From an uncultured Schlesneria sp. (GTDB taxonomy: Bacteria > Planctomycetota > Planctomycetia > Planctomycetales > Planctomycetaceae), in NCBI GenBank assembly GCA_903899985.1, contig CAIULL010000146.1, forward strand, positions 1-41,294: 41,294 bases of DNA, written 5' to 3'. The notes under the pieces are model-generated. The model was not told the DNA's origin. It worked only from the letters and a program-made list of their open reading frames with translations, and did not search any database. The position numbers and the translations under genes were made by a program. Shown one piece after another: positions 26,674 to 33,950 of this stretch. Numbering within the stretch: the first letter of the stretch is position 1; the number at the start of each line of letters is the position of its first letter.

Positions 26674-27309
26674 TTACTTTTTCCGAGTCCCCGCTTCTTT
26701 TCCTGTTGCCTTGGCTTCGACAGGAGCGGGAACGGGATCGGCATCCTTTTCGTCGTCGAGCACTTTCGAAATCAAGGTACCGTCTTCCATGACAATGATC
26801 TGGTATTTTGATTTCTGATGGACAACGTTCAAGACAAAGTGGGCTCGTTTTCCTTCGACCACCTTTTCGACCGATTCAACCTTGGCGCCTTTCGCCTCTT
26901 CAGCGAGCGTCTTGGTGACGGGGGCAGGGCAGTCCTCAATCGTCACTTCGGTGGTCACCATCTGCAGGATTTTTTCCAGCAGCAGACCATTCTCACCCAC
27001 AGCAACCTCATAATTGTGGCCTGCCGCGTTGCCGATCAAAGCTTTGTAGAACACACCCCTGTCGCTTTCCCCTTTGCCGAGGAGCTCGATCTTGCCACCT
27101 TTGACTTCTTCCTTGAAAGTCTTCTGGACGGCAGCAGGAGCGGCGGTGAATTTGATAATTCCAGGTTCTAATTTCTCTTCCGCTGGCTGAGCCTGTTTCG
27201 CCTCTTTGGCCTTGGCTTTCGGTTTGTCATCGGCAGCTCGCAGGGCAACAACGGTGGAAACAGATAATCCGGCCAGCAACACCGACATTCCCAGGTAACG
27301 GAGTTTCAT
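26674..27309 (-). CDS. Secreted protein with two PepSY-like domains
   Basis: A 211-residue exported protein: a signal peptide (LGMSVLLAGLSVSTVVALRAAD, about residues 6-27), a Lys/Ala-rich linker (28-47), then two homologous domains at about 51-116 and 122-186. Each begins with a helix (VQKTFKEEVKGGKIE; VTKTLAEEAKGAKVE) and continues with strands ending in an (E)NGLLLEKIL or EDGTLISKVL hairpin, the PepSY-like pattern. Related domains are small periplasmic or inhibitor-like modules with no known catalysis. A charged, Pro-rich tail follows. The start at 27309 is supported by AAAGGA seven bases upstream. A strong hairpin terminator follows the gene. Confidence 0.8.
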   Translation of the reverse strand: MKLRYLGMSVLLAGLSVSTVVALRAADDKPKAKAKEAKQAQPAEEKLEPGIIKFTAAPAAVQKTFKEEVKGGKIELLGKGESDRGVFYKALIGNAAGHNYEVAVGENGLLLEKILQMVTTEVTIEDCPAPVTKTLAEEAKGAKVESVEKVVEGKRAHFVLNVVHQKSKYQIIVMEDGTLISKVLDDEKDADPVPAPVEAKATGKEAGTRKK

Positions 27310-27449
27310 CGCAAATCCTTTCGTGACGACCGTAATTTTTGGGGGAGGCGGTTGGCTGCTCTGCAGCCAACCGCGCGTGCAATCCCTCTCATTCCAAAAA
27401 TCTACCCGAAGTTGATTACTCTGGAAATACGGGTTCGGAACCGTTCCGA

Positions 27450-27962
27450 TCAACCCTTGGCAGCGGCCAGAGCAGCTTCGTAATTCGGATGTTCTGCGAT
27501 TTCACCAACATATTCGACAAACGTGATTTTTCCAGCGGGATTCACGACGAAAATGGCTCGGGCAAAGCAGCGATCGAGTGGTCCGCCGCTGATCAGCACG
27601 CCGTAATCATTGCCAAAGTCATTGCAGCGATGGGCGCTCAGTGTTTTTACCGTTTCGACACCTTCGGCGCCGCACCATCGCTTGGCCCCGAACGGCAGGT
27701 CCATGCTGACCACCAGAACTTCGACATTCGACAACTTCTTGGCTTCGTCGTTGAACCGCTTGGTTTCCTGATGGCAGACGGGTGTATCGAGCGATGGAAT
27801 CGTGGCGATGATGCGAGTCTTACCCGCACTGGAAGCGAGGGTCACATCAGCCAGACTGTTGTCTTGCAGATTAAAATCAGGAGCATCATCGCCCACTTTC
27901 AGAGCTCGCCCCTTCAGATCGACAGGATTCCCCTTCAGCTTCGTGGCACCGGTACGCTTCAT
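27450..27962 (-). CDS. tpx: Thiol peroxidase (atypical 2-Cys peroxiredoxin)
   Basis: Reduces hydroperoxides using thioredoxin-type electrons. The 170-residue chain has the Tpx signature: VGDDAPDFNLQDNSL, then PSLDTPVCHQETKRFN with peroxidatic Cys63, and DLPFGAKRWCGAEGVETV with resolving Cys97. The 34-residue spacing equals that of E. coli Tpx (Cys61/Cys95). The ATG at 27962 is preferred, with GAGGAAA upstream, over longer in-frame starts. The PepSY-like gene starts 140 bp downstream on the same strand. Confidence 0.95.
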   Translation of the reverse strand: MKRTGATKLKGNPVDLKGRALKVGDDAPDFNLQDNSLADVTLASSAGKTRIIATIPSLDTPVCHQETKRFNDEAKKLSNVEVLVVSMDLPFGAKRWCGAEGVETVKTLSAHRCNDFGNDYGVLISGGPLDRCFARAIFVVNPAGKITFVEYVGEIAEHPNYEAALAAAKG

Positions 27963-28346
27963 TTTCGTTTCCTCATTTATTGGCGACTTAATTGTCAAAA
28001 ACAACGGCGCCAGCAGTATTGCAACTATGCCAAGAGTTTCAAGCAGGTCACGCCTGAACAATTGTGGAAGCACAGGTCCATTCCGTGCGAGCCGGGCGGT
28101 GTAAACCTGAGGATTCTGCCTCGTTCCGACCCAAAGAAGTTCGCCATGCAGGAAACCCGTTGATCGGAACTTTCGCTGGCGTAAAGCCCGTGATTTTCTA
28201 TCGTTTTCCCCGGGAGCTTGTTTTCACACCCGAAACCTTCATAATTGCGGGAACGGATAACTCAAATTTGACGACATGAGGCAGCATCAATTGTTGTTCT
28301 CCCACGCCGAATGCGACTCGATTTGGTTTGTCAATATTTTCCGTAA
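27963..28346. other. 384-bp intergenic region before the tRNA
   Basis: Lies between the minus-strand tpx gene and the plus-strand tRNA-Arg. It should contain the tpx promoter and the tRNA promoter. I see no further gene, repeat or strong hairpin. Confidence 0.45.
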
Positions 28347-28420
28347 GCTCTCGTAGCTCAATTGGATAGAGCGTCGGCCTCCGAAGCCGAAGGTTGCAGG
28401 TTCGACTCCTGCCGGGGGCA
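28347..28420 (+). tRNA. tRNA-Arg (anticodon CCG)
   Basis: The 74-base cloverleaf folds fully. The acceptor stem GCTCTCG pairs with CGGGGGC through two G-U pairs, followed by discriminator A. The D arm is GCTC/GAGC, the anticodon stem TCGGC/GCCGA with loop CTCCGAA gives anticodon CCG, and the T arm GCAGG/CCTGC encloses TTCGACT. It reads CGG codons. CCA is not encoded. A six-T run directly follows the gene and could serve as its terminator, leading into a dispersed repeat. Confidence 0.97.
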
Positions 28421-28480
28421 TTTTTTACGCGCGTCGCAGGATGGGTTTAGAATAAGTTTATCGCTTCCGCGTTGATCGCG
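28421..28480 (+). repeat. Dispersed repeat copy C, immediately 3' of tRNA-Arg
   Basis: Directly after the tRNA, a T-run is followed by ACGCGCGTCGCAGGATGGGTT, then AGAATAAG, a TATCGCTTCCGCG segment and TTGATCGCG. This matches the cores of copies A/B (10730-10780, 10829-10878) and D (29817-29870) in the same order and spacing. Confidence 0.7.
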
Positions 28481-28816
28481 TTGATGATGACTCGCACAGC
28501 CGCAGTGAATCTGTGGTTTCTCTTGGGCGGGGCGGACCATACCGTAAGCTTGCTGAAATATGGCTCTTCTCGCAATCAGATTCATCCAACGATTTCTCAC
28601 GGTCTGGTTGCGCAATTCCAAGCGAAGATGCCAGCGTCAAAGTTCCTCAATCCTGGTTGACTGAAGGCAAGATTGGCGTTCCTGAAGAAGGGATGCCAAT
28701 CGTTTGATACGTCTTGTTCGAAAAACAATAAGTAGCGATAACACCAAAACTGTTTGAGGCTTCGAGTCCGCATCATCGTTGCGGAAGCCCCTCAATCGTT
28801 ACAGGAGACGCGTCGC
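28421..28816. other. 396-bp intergenic region after the tRNA
   Basis: Begins with repeat copy C and otherwise shows no gene I can support. The in-frame stretch just upstream of 28817 lacks a ribosome site. The promoter for the CxxCH protein gene should lie here. Confidence 0.45.
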
Positions 28817-29812
28817 ATGAGGCTCATTGTCAGGTTTGTGCTTTGTGCCCTCGTCGTCGCATTCCCAATTTCCATCGGACACACCCTCGTCTGGATCGAA
28901 GCGAGTGAACCCGATGACGCGAAGATCTCACAACCTGATGCGGATGATTGCCAGGAATATCGTGAAGCCGACGACTCATGGGCTGATCGCGATACGCCAG
29001 GATATCAGTTGTTTCCTGTGACCGCAGGGCATGTCGGAATTGCCTGCAACTTCGAAAATCTGAACGAGCAAAGCGCGCCGTCGCCACTCCCTATCGTTTG
29101 TGACCAAAACGAAGCGTTTTCCCGCTTTCACAACTGGTTCCAATCCGAATTTACTAAGGAAGAGTCCGATAGAGGGCACTGGTTCGCCGGGCACCGGCGC
29201 CGGGGTTACTCGGACGTCGATCGATTGGCTTTCGGAAATATCCGGAACTGGTACATCGTCGAATGGTCTGGAAATCGCTGGATCGAGCCGAAACTGTTCC
29301 TGTCCGTTGACGAATTTCATTCAGTCAAAGTCGATCTGATCTCGAAAAAATCGCGCTTCCTGCGAACCACGAAGCCCCACGCTTTCAGGAACACCGAAAC
29401 TTTTGGCACCCCTGAAGAAGATTTTGAGCGTTCAATCGTGAGGTACGATCCACTCGTCCGACTGCTCGAAGCATCAAACGAGCGAGCTGTCAGAACTGAG
29501 TGGACAATCGCTCGATTGCAATTGATCCCTCTGATGAAACAGACCGCCTCGGGCTCGGTCAGCGACCATTGCAAGCTTACGGCCTGGGAAATATACGAAT
29601 CATCACCAGAGAAGCTGAACGCTTTCGAACAGCGTGCTGTGGCACAGTTAGAATCGAATCTGGCAGAAAAGGTTGTCCTGACTTCGTCCGATGGCGAGAT
29701 TCAAGTGGTAGGCCCGTTGCGAGCGGTCGGGCGTTGCACGAAATGCCATCAAGTCCCCGATGGCACCTTGCTTGGTGTTTTGAGCTATCGGCTGACGCGG
29801 TCAGACCCATAA
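28817..29812 (+). CDS. Secreted protein of unknown function with C-terminal CxxCH
   Basis: A 331-residue exported protein. Residues 1-30 form a signal segment (MRLIVRFVLCALVVAFPISIGHTLVW). The middle has no motif I can name. Near the end, RCTKCHQVPDGTLLGVLSYRL carries a CxxCH at 307-311, a potential covalent c-heme site. The CH-x-x-x-x-G-LLG-LSY pattern resembles single-heme or heme-sensor tails of planctomycete proteins; attachment of heme is inferred. The ATG at 28817 is chosen over an upstream in-frame ATG at 28754 because AGGAG lies nine bases before it and the signal peptide begins there. Repeat copy D starts at the stop codon. Confidence 0.72.
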   Translation: MRLIVRFVLCALVVAFPISIGHTLVWIEASEPDDAKISQPDADDCQEYREADDSWADRDTPGYQLFPVTAGHVGIACNFENLNEQSAPSPLPIVCDQNEAFSRFHNWFQSEFTKEESDRGHWFAGHRRRGYSDVDRLAFGNIRNWYIVEWSGNRWIEPKLFLSVDEFHSVKVDLISKKSRFLRTTKPHAFRNTETFGTPEEDFERSIVRYDPLVRLLEASNERAVRTEWTIARLQLIPLMKQTASGSVSDHCKLTAWEIYESSPEKLNAFEQRAVAQLESNLAEKVVLTSSDGEIQVVGPLRAVGRCTKCHQVPDGTLLGVLSYRLTRSDP

Positions 29813-29870
29813 TTTTATGCGCGTCCCACGATTGGTTCAGAATGGGTTTGTCGTTCACGCGTTGAAGGCG
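29813..29870 (+). repeat. Dispersed repeat copy D
   Basis: Starts at the base after the stop of the CxxCH gene: TTTTATGCGCGTCCCACGA, then a GGTTCAGAATGGG segment and TCGTTCACGCGTTGAAGGCG. It matches copies A-C over about 55 bases but has no hairpin in front. Confidence 0.7.
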
Positions 29871-30133
29871 ACTTCGAATCAGTTCAGATAAAATGTCAAC
29901 GAAATCGTGCAAAGCCGCTAAGTTCAACGGATGGCATCATTGGACAGATTTCTTTCCATTGCGTCCTGGCTCTTGCGCCTTTGCGTTGAGTTCCTCTTCA
30001 CCTACGAATGAATTCTGAAGACGAAGCCTCAATCACTCTCAATTGACGCACTCAAGACGCTTTGTCATTGTGATCGTCGACAAATCATGCACACAACGCC
30101 GTTGAGGTGGTGTGGAATTTGATTGGAGGATTC
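29813..30133. other. 321-bp intergenic region before the paralog array
   Basis: Holds repeat copy D at its left end and presumably the promoter for the tandem membrane-protein genes that start at 30134. No gene or other structure was seen. Confidence 0.45.
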
Positions 30134-30613
30134 ATGAGTGAGTATTTCAGGGGATGGCAAAGAAAAGTCGGGGTCCTGACGCTCGTCATGGCGTGTGTGC
30201 TGACGACGATCTGGTTGACTTGCTTGACCAATCCAAGCCTGATTAATCGCCTGTTCGATCGCATGGTTCCCTACAGTGGTGGCGGAGTCACTCTCTTTAC
30301 CGATGGAAACAGGATCTCGCTCGTCAAAGGCGAGGTCATCACAACGATTGACGAGGTTGAGACTATCGATAATTCGAGCCATCCAACCACGCTCCCGGAA
30401 AGTAATCAAGATGCATCGCAAGACGATGATCAATCCACGGACGGTGTTTCGCAGATGACGGTGCCAGTACGTTTGGTCACTCTGAACCTGACATCAATGG
30501 TTGATATTCCGTTCTGGTCCATCGTCGTCCCTCTGATTTTGGTGTCAGCATTCTTGCTGCTCACCAAGCCGCGCAAATCGACCGTAAAGAAAATCCGTGA
30601 ACCCAATCCATAG
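30134..30613 (+). CDS. Tandem paralog 1: small two-helix membrane protein
   Basis: First member of a six-gene family of unknown function, 159 residues. The conserved N-terminus is MSEYFRGWQRKVGVLTLVMACVL, a basic Trp-Arg segment running into membrane helix 1 (about 12-30). The middle (about 31-125) is variable and here acidic, with a Ser/Asp/Gln-rich stretch near 85-102. The conserved C-terminus is IPFWSIVVPLILVSAFLLL (helix 2, about 126-144) and a Lys/Arg-rich tail. By the positive-inside rule both ends should be cytoplasmic and the middle outside. GGAGGA just before the ATG at 30134 fixes the start. This member differs most in its first residue pair (MS, not MG) and is 15 bp from the next. 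Confidence 0.75.
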   Translation: MSEYFRGWQRKVGVLTLVMACVLTTIWLTCLTNPSLINRLFDRMVPYSGGGVTLFTDGNRISLVKGEVITTIDEVETIDNSSHPTTLPESNQDASQDDDQSTDGVSQMTVPVRLVTLNLTSMVDIPFWSIVVPLILVSAFLLLTKPRKSTVKKIREPNP

Positions 30614-30628
30614 GATGGAACTTGAATC

Positions 30629-31150
30629 ATGGGTGAGTTCTTCAGAAGTTGGCGGCGGAAAATTGGCGTTTTGACGCTGCTGATGGCGTGTTTGCTCATG
30701 GCCGGGTGGATGAGGAGCTTAACAACGATTGATTGGCTGACGCTGGAAACTTGGAACAGCTTTTGGAGATTAACGATCGAGCACGGGACTGTGGAACTCT
30801 CTCGATACCAATATGTCAGCGGCGATCGACCGCAACTGAGTTTCAAAAATGGCGGTCTGAGTAGCTGGACCTCGGAAAATCTTGTGAATCCTGACGGGCA
30901 GATATCCAGGTTTGGGACGAGCAGAGCTAACCTGGCCACGGCGGATACAAATGCGGAATTCTGTGGGTTAGCCTACGCGACACGAAAGTGGATTACACCC
31001 ACATTTGTTGTCGATACGTCGTTCTTCGTCGTCACGTATCATTACTTGACCATCCCGCTCTCACTGCTGTCGGCTTATTTATTGCTCAGTAAGCCCCGCC
31101 CATCGCTCTCAGTAAAACCCCCTGAACCTTCCATGAAGGAGGGCACGTGA
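30629..31150 (+). CDS. Tandem paralog 2: small two-helix membrane protein
   Basis: A 173-residue member of the same family. It starts MGEFFRSWRRKIGVLTLLMACLLMAGWMRS, and helix 1 spans about 12-27. The middle (31-140) is unlike the other members and rich in Trp, Ser and Thr. The C-terminal helix is TIPLSLLSAYLLLSKPR, but the usual PYWSI in front of it is replaced by TYHYL. A conserved ATCATGGG junction sits before the next member, whose start lies three bases after this stop. A GGAGGG segment inside the last codons of this gene probably serves as the ribosome site for the next. Confidence 0.75.
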   Translation: MGEFFRSWRRKIGVLTLLMACLLMAGWMRSLTTIDWLTLETWNSFWRLTIEHGTVELSRYQYVSGDRPQLSFKNGGLSSWTSENLVNPDGQISRFGTSRANLATADTNAEFCGLAYATRKWITPTFVVDTSFFVVTYHYLTIPLSLLSAYLLLSKPRPSLSVKPPEPSMKEGT

Positions 31151-31153
31151 ATC

Positions 31154-31660
31154 ATGGGTGAGTATCTTCGCGGATGGCGAAGGAAGATCGGGGTTGTGGC
31201 CCTGTTTATGGCCTGCGTGATTGTGGGGGCGTGGGTAAGAAGTTTAATCCGACATGATCTGGTCATGATTCCATATGGCAATGATACTTTTTGTATCGAA
31301 TCAATGTGCGGTGAGATTGAATTCGCACGATTGACGACACGGGATAACAATACGAAACCAAAGTGGATCTCCAACGCAATCACGCCGGGACACTGGCGAT
31401 GGCTGGACGACGCAGGAAATCCACGAGCGGTAGATCACTTGGCGGAATTAGCCGAAAATGAACTTGATTGGCGATGGGATTGGGCGGGGTTTCACTTTGG
31501 AGCTGGACATTCAATCAATGACCGAGAAGAAGATTATATGCTCCCTTACTGGTCCATCGTGGTCCCGCTGACCCTCGCCTCACTTTGTCTTTTGCTATCC
31601 AACCCCGGTAAATCGGCATCGAAGAAAAACACGGCACCTGATGCGAGCGAAGGGGCGTGA
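31154..31660 (+). CDS. Tandem paralog 3: small two-helix membrane protein
   Basis: A 168-residue member: MGEYLRGWRRKIGVVALFMACVIVGAWVRS, a variable middle at about 31-128 with an aromatic WRWDWAGFHFGAG motif near 106-118, then LPYWSIVVPLTLASLCLLL and the tail KSASKKN. The aromatic segment, W-x-W-x-x-x-x-F, recurs in altered form in paralog 6 (WQWKVGEFEIGEH) and suggests a shared strand in the outer domain. Start and stop are each three bases from the neighbouring family genes. Confidence 0.75.
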   Translation: MGEYLRGWRRKIGVVALFMACVIVGAWVRSLIRHDLVMIPYGNDTFCIESMCGEIEFARLTTRDNNTKPKWISNAITPGHWRWLDDAGNPRAVDHLAELAENELDWRWDWAGFHFGAGHSINDREEDYMLPYWSIVVPLTLASLCLLLSNPGKSASKKNTAPDASEGA

Positions 31661-31663
31661 ATT

Positions 31664-32167
31664 ATGGGCGAATTTTTTCGGGGATGGCGTCGGAAAGTTG
31701 GCGTGGTGTCGCTCCTGATCGCGTGCTTGTTTGCCGCAGGATGGGTACGCAGTCAACACATCGTTGATTGCATTTTCGTAGGGCATCCAGGACGGGTTCA
31801 CCATTTGTCCTCGGATGCATTTGGAATTTGGTCGGCGTACACCAATTATCGACAGACTCATCAAGGTGTCACAACTCGGCTTCTGCCTGAATTCTCATAT
31901 CGATCATTTGAAGAACCACTTCGCCCAATCTCACCGGATTTTGAATTCAGCACCGATCATTATACCGCACGAACGTTTTGCGGCTTCTACTTCGCCGTGG
32001 CGACACAAAACGACGATTCTATCATTGAGGAGGAATCAACGTGGATTATTCCCTATTGGTCCATCGTCATCCCGCTGACCTTGCTTTCCGCTTTGCTGCT
32101 CCTCTCCATGCCTGGAAAATCGAATCAAATCAAAATCCATCAATCGACGAAAAACGAAGACACGTGA
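31664..32167 (+). CDS. Tandem paralog 4: small two-helix membrane protein
   Basis: A 167-residue member: MGEFFRGWRRKVGVVSLLIACLFAAGWVRS, a variable middle at about 31-128 (for example YTARTFCGFYFAVA near 99-112), then IPYWSIVIPLTLLSALLLL, the best match to the family consensus, and a Lys-rich tail. At the nucleotide level it shares a 23-base identical stretch with paralog 5 over the start of the conserved region (31682-31704 against 32189-32211), while the middles are unrelated in sequence. Both flanking gaps are three bases. Confidence 0.75.
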   Translation: MGEFFRGWRRKVGVVSLLIACLFAAGWVRSQHIVDCIFVGHPGRVHHLSSDAFGIWSAYTNYRQTHQGVTTRLLPEFSYRSFEEPLRPISPDFEFSTDHYTARTFCGFYFAVATQNDDSIIEEESTWIIPYWSIVIPLTLLSALLLLSMPGKSNQIKIHQSTKNEDT

Positions 32168-32170
32168 ATT

Positions 32171-32683
32171 ATGGGTGATTATTTTCGAGGATGGCGTCGG
32201 AAAGTTGGCGTCGTGACGCTGCTGCTGGCGTGCGTGTTGGCAGCGGCCTGGATCAGAAGCATCGGACGGGAAGAAGGGGTCTATTTTGATTCGAAAGGTC
32301 AAACCCCTTTGATGCTCTGCTCACGCAACCACTTCCTGACCATCATCTTCTCAAGACATTTCACTCGGCCGGTTGTTTTCACTCAACTGAAGCTCCGCTG
32401 GTTTGACCAGACCTGTTCAGAGGAAACGAATGAAGAATATTGGACGTTAGCGAATGCCGGCTTTACTAGCGTGGTGACAAACGCTTGGACTCTCAGCGGA
32501 ATGATGATCGGGTCCGCATTTGACACCTCGATTTCGAATCCGTTGAAGAGATGGTTTATCTCTTTCCCCTACTGGTTGATCACGATCCCATTGACCTTCG
32601 TCTCCGCTTATTTGCTCGTTTCCAAACCCAAAAGTTCGACTTTAAAGAAACCCATCGACCCCGATGTGAGCGATGGAACGTGA
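32171..32683 (+). CDS. Tandem paralog 5: small two-helix membrane protein
   Basis: A 170-residue member: MGDYFRGWRRKVGVVTLLLACVLAAAWIRS, a variable middle at about 31-133 with an extra hydrophobic stretch (ANAGFTSVVTNAWTLSGMMIG), then FPYWLITIPLTFVSAYLLV and a tail with KPKSSTLKKP. Start and reading frame are supported by the conserved junction sequence. The family run is interrupted after this gene by a small unrelated membrane protein. Confidence 0.75.
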   Translation: MGDYFRGWRRKVGVVTLLLACVLAAAWIRSIGREEGVYFDSKGQTPLMLCSRNHFLTIIFSRHFTRPVVFTQLKLRWFDQTCSEETNEEYWTLANAGFTSVVTNAWTLSGMMIGSAFDTSISNPLKRWFISFPYWLITIPLTFVSAYLLVSKPKSSTLKKPIDPDVSDGT

Positions 32684-32730
32684 AATACAGAAGCGCTTTT
32701 TGGATCCGGCAAAGAAGGGAGGGGATGGCC

Positions 32731-32973
32731 ATGAAATCGTTTTTTGGGAATGGGCGGCGATATTTCATCGGGCTGTTGGCTTTCGTCCCATTTTTAACGA
32801 TGCTGACCCTCCATCGCCTGCTTGGGTTGTCCGACGCATTCATGTCCAAACCAAAGCCAGATGAACCTTTTTGGCCGGGCTATAATGAGGTGATGGTCAT
32901 CGCTTTTTATGCGGGAATACTTGGTTATCTTGCTTACCTGTGGAACACTGGTTTCCGGAACCCAGATAAATGA
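32731..32973 (+). CDS. Small membrane protein of unknown function inside the array
   Basis: An 80-residue protein with two hydrophobic segments (YFIGLLAFVPFLTMLTLHRLL and VMVIAFYAGILGYLAYLW), separated by a Pro/Lys-rich loop (FMSKPKPDEPFWPGY). It is not a member of the surrounding paralog family and I do not recognise it. The ATG at 32731 is preferred to the one at 32725 because GGAGGGG ends at 32724, leaving a usable six-base spacing. It lies between paralogs 5 and 6 on the same strand and may be co-transcribed. Confidence 0.6.
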   Translation: MKSFFGNGRRYFIGLLAFVPFLTMLTLHRLLGLSDAFMSKPKPDEPFWPGYNEVMVIAFYAGILGYLAYLWNTGFRNPDK

Positions 32974-33088
32974 CGGTCATGCCTCATGCATGAGTTCGCG
33001 CCAGAATGTTATTTTGAAATTGTCTCTTCGGAACGAACGATTCAAACGAAAATCACTGAACCCACTGGCTGGCGAGGATGCGTGAATC

Positions 33089-33580
33089 ATGGGCGAGTTC
33101 TTTAAAACGTGGCAACGTAAGTTCGGCGTTATGACGCTGCTGATGACGCTGGTGTTTACAGCAGGGTGGGTGAGGAGCTACGTCCTGTTCGAAAAATTCT
33201 GTTTTCGCGTCGAGCGGTTTTCAACGAGTCATCAGCATCTGTATTCGACGAATGGCCAGATCTGGTGGTCAAGATTATTAGAGGAGCAGGGTGGGCTTCA
33301 TTGCAATTGGCATTGCAGCAACAAGAGCTCGAATGTGATCATCTGCGATCCAAACGAGATCACCTGGCAGTGGAAAGTGGGAGAATTCGAGATCGGAGAA
33401 CACCCCGATATCGGGATCGGCAGGGTGACCTACGCCATTATCCCGTATTGGTCTATCGCACTTCCACTGGCCGCCGTCTCGGCATTCTTGCTGCTCTCGA
33501 ATTCCGGCAAATCGCCTTCGAAAGAACTCGCCGATCCCGCACCATTCGCTCCGATTCGTCAGGGGGAGTTTCCCCTGTAA
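33089..33580 (+). CDS. Tandem paralog 6: small two-helix membrane protein
   Basis: A 163-residue member: MGEFFKTWQRKFGVMTLLMTLVFTAGWVRS, a variable middle with WQWKVGEFEIGEH, then IPYWSIALPLAAVSAFLLL and a shorter tail. It is the last family gene, separated from paralog 5 by the 80-residue protein and about 115 bp of spacer. The conserved junction (GCGTGAATCATGGG) is retained before its ATG although no family gene directly precedes it. That suggests the junction was duplicated with the gene. Functional role unknown. Confidence 0.75.
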   Translation: MGEFFKTWQRKFGVMTLLMTLVFTAGWVRSYVLFEKFCFRVERFSTSHQHLYSTNGQIWWSRLLEEQGGLHCNWHCSNKSSNVIICDPNEITWQWKVGEFEIGEHPDIGIGRVTYAIIPYWSIALPLAAVSAFLLLSNSGKSPSKELADPAPFAPIRQGEFPL

Positions 33581-33617
33581 AGCTAACGGAGTTACTACGG
33601 AAGAAATTTGAATCCGA

Positions 33618-33950
33618 CTATTCGCTGATGTCCAAGTCACTTTGTGTCAGCAGATCCTGCCCGGTGCCGCGCACCGTAAGGACTTGGATGTCCTTTTCAC
33701 GAATGATAAACACCAGCCGGTAGGTATTACCTCGCCGTGTTTTGAATAACCGTTGTCGCAAATCGATTCCCACATCTTCCACCTCGGGAGCTGGCGTACT
33801 CGACATCGCATTTTCAGAAAGTTCAGTCACGCTCATTTCCAAGGCGTTCAACCAGCTTATGGCACCTTTCGATGAGCGGCTCTTTATCCATGATGCTATC
33901 TCGCGTACATCTCGTTTAGCACGATTTGAGAATTGAACGCGAAAGCTCAT
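33618..33950 (-). CDS. ParE/RelE-type toxin
   Basis: A 110-residue protein with the RelE/ParE toxin fold signature: VQFSNRAKRDVREIASWIKSRSSKGAISWLNAL, then RQRLFKTRRGNTYRLVFIIREKDIQVLTVRGTGQDLL. ParE-like members poison DNA gyrase and RelE-like ones cut mRNA at the ribosome; which applies here cannot be told from sequence. It is translated downstream of its probable antitoxin with a four-base ATGA overlap, a usual arrangement for type II toxin-antitoxin operons. Confidence 0.88.
   Translation of the reverse strand: MSFRVQFSNRAKRDVREIASWIKSRSSKGAISWLNALEMSVTELSENAMSSTPAPEVEDVGIDLRQRLFKTRRGNTYRLVFIIREKDIQVLTVRGTGQDLLTQSDLDISE

Noticed and set aside
28347-28480. Integrative element attachment site at tRNA-Arg
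   Set aside because: No integrase is in the window and the repeat does not copy the tRNA 3' end at the other sites; only the sequence after the T-run is shared.
28358-28621. Minus-strand open frame across the tRNA ending in [16 protein letters not shown]
   Set aside because: It is the well-known spurious translation of the antisense of a tRNA gene.
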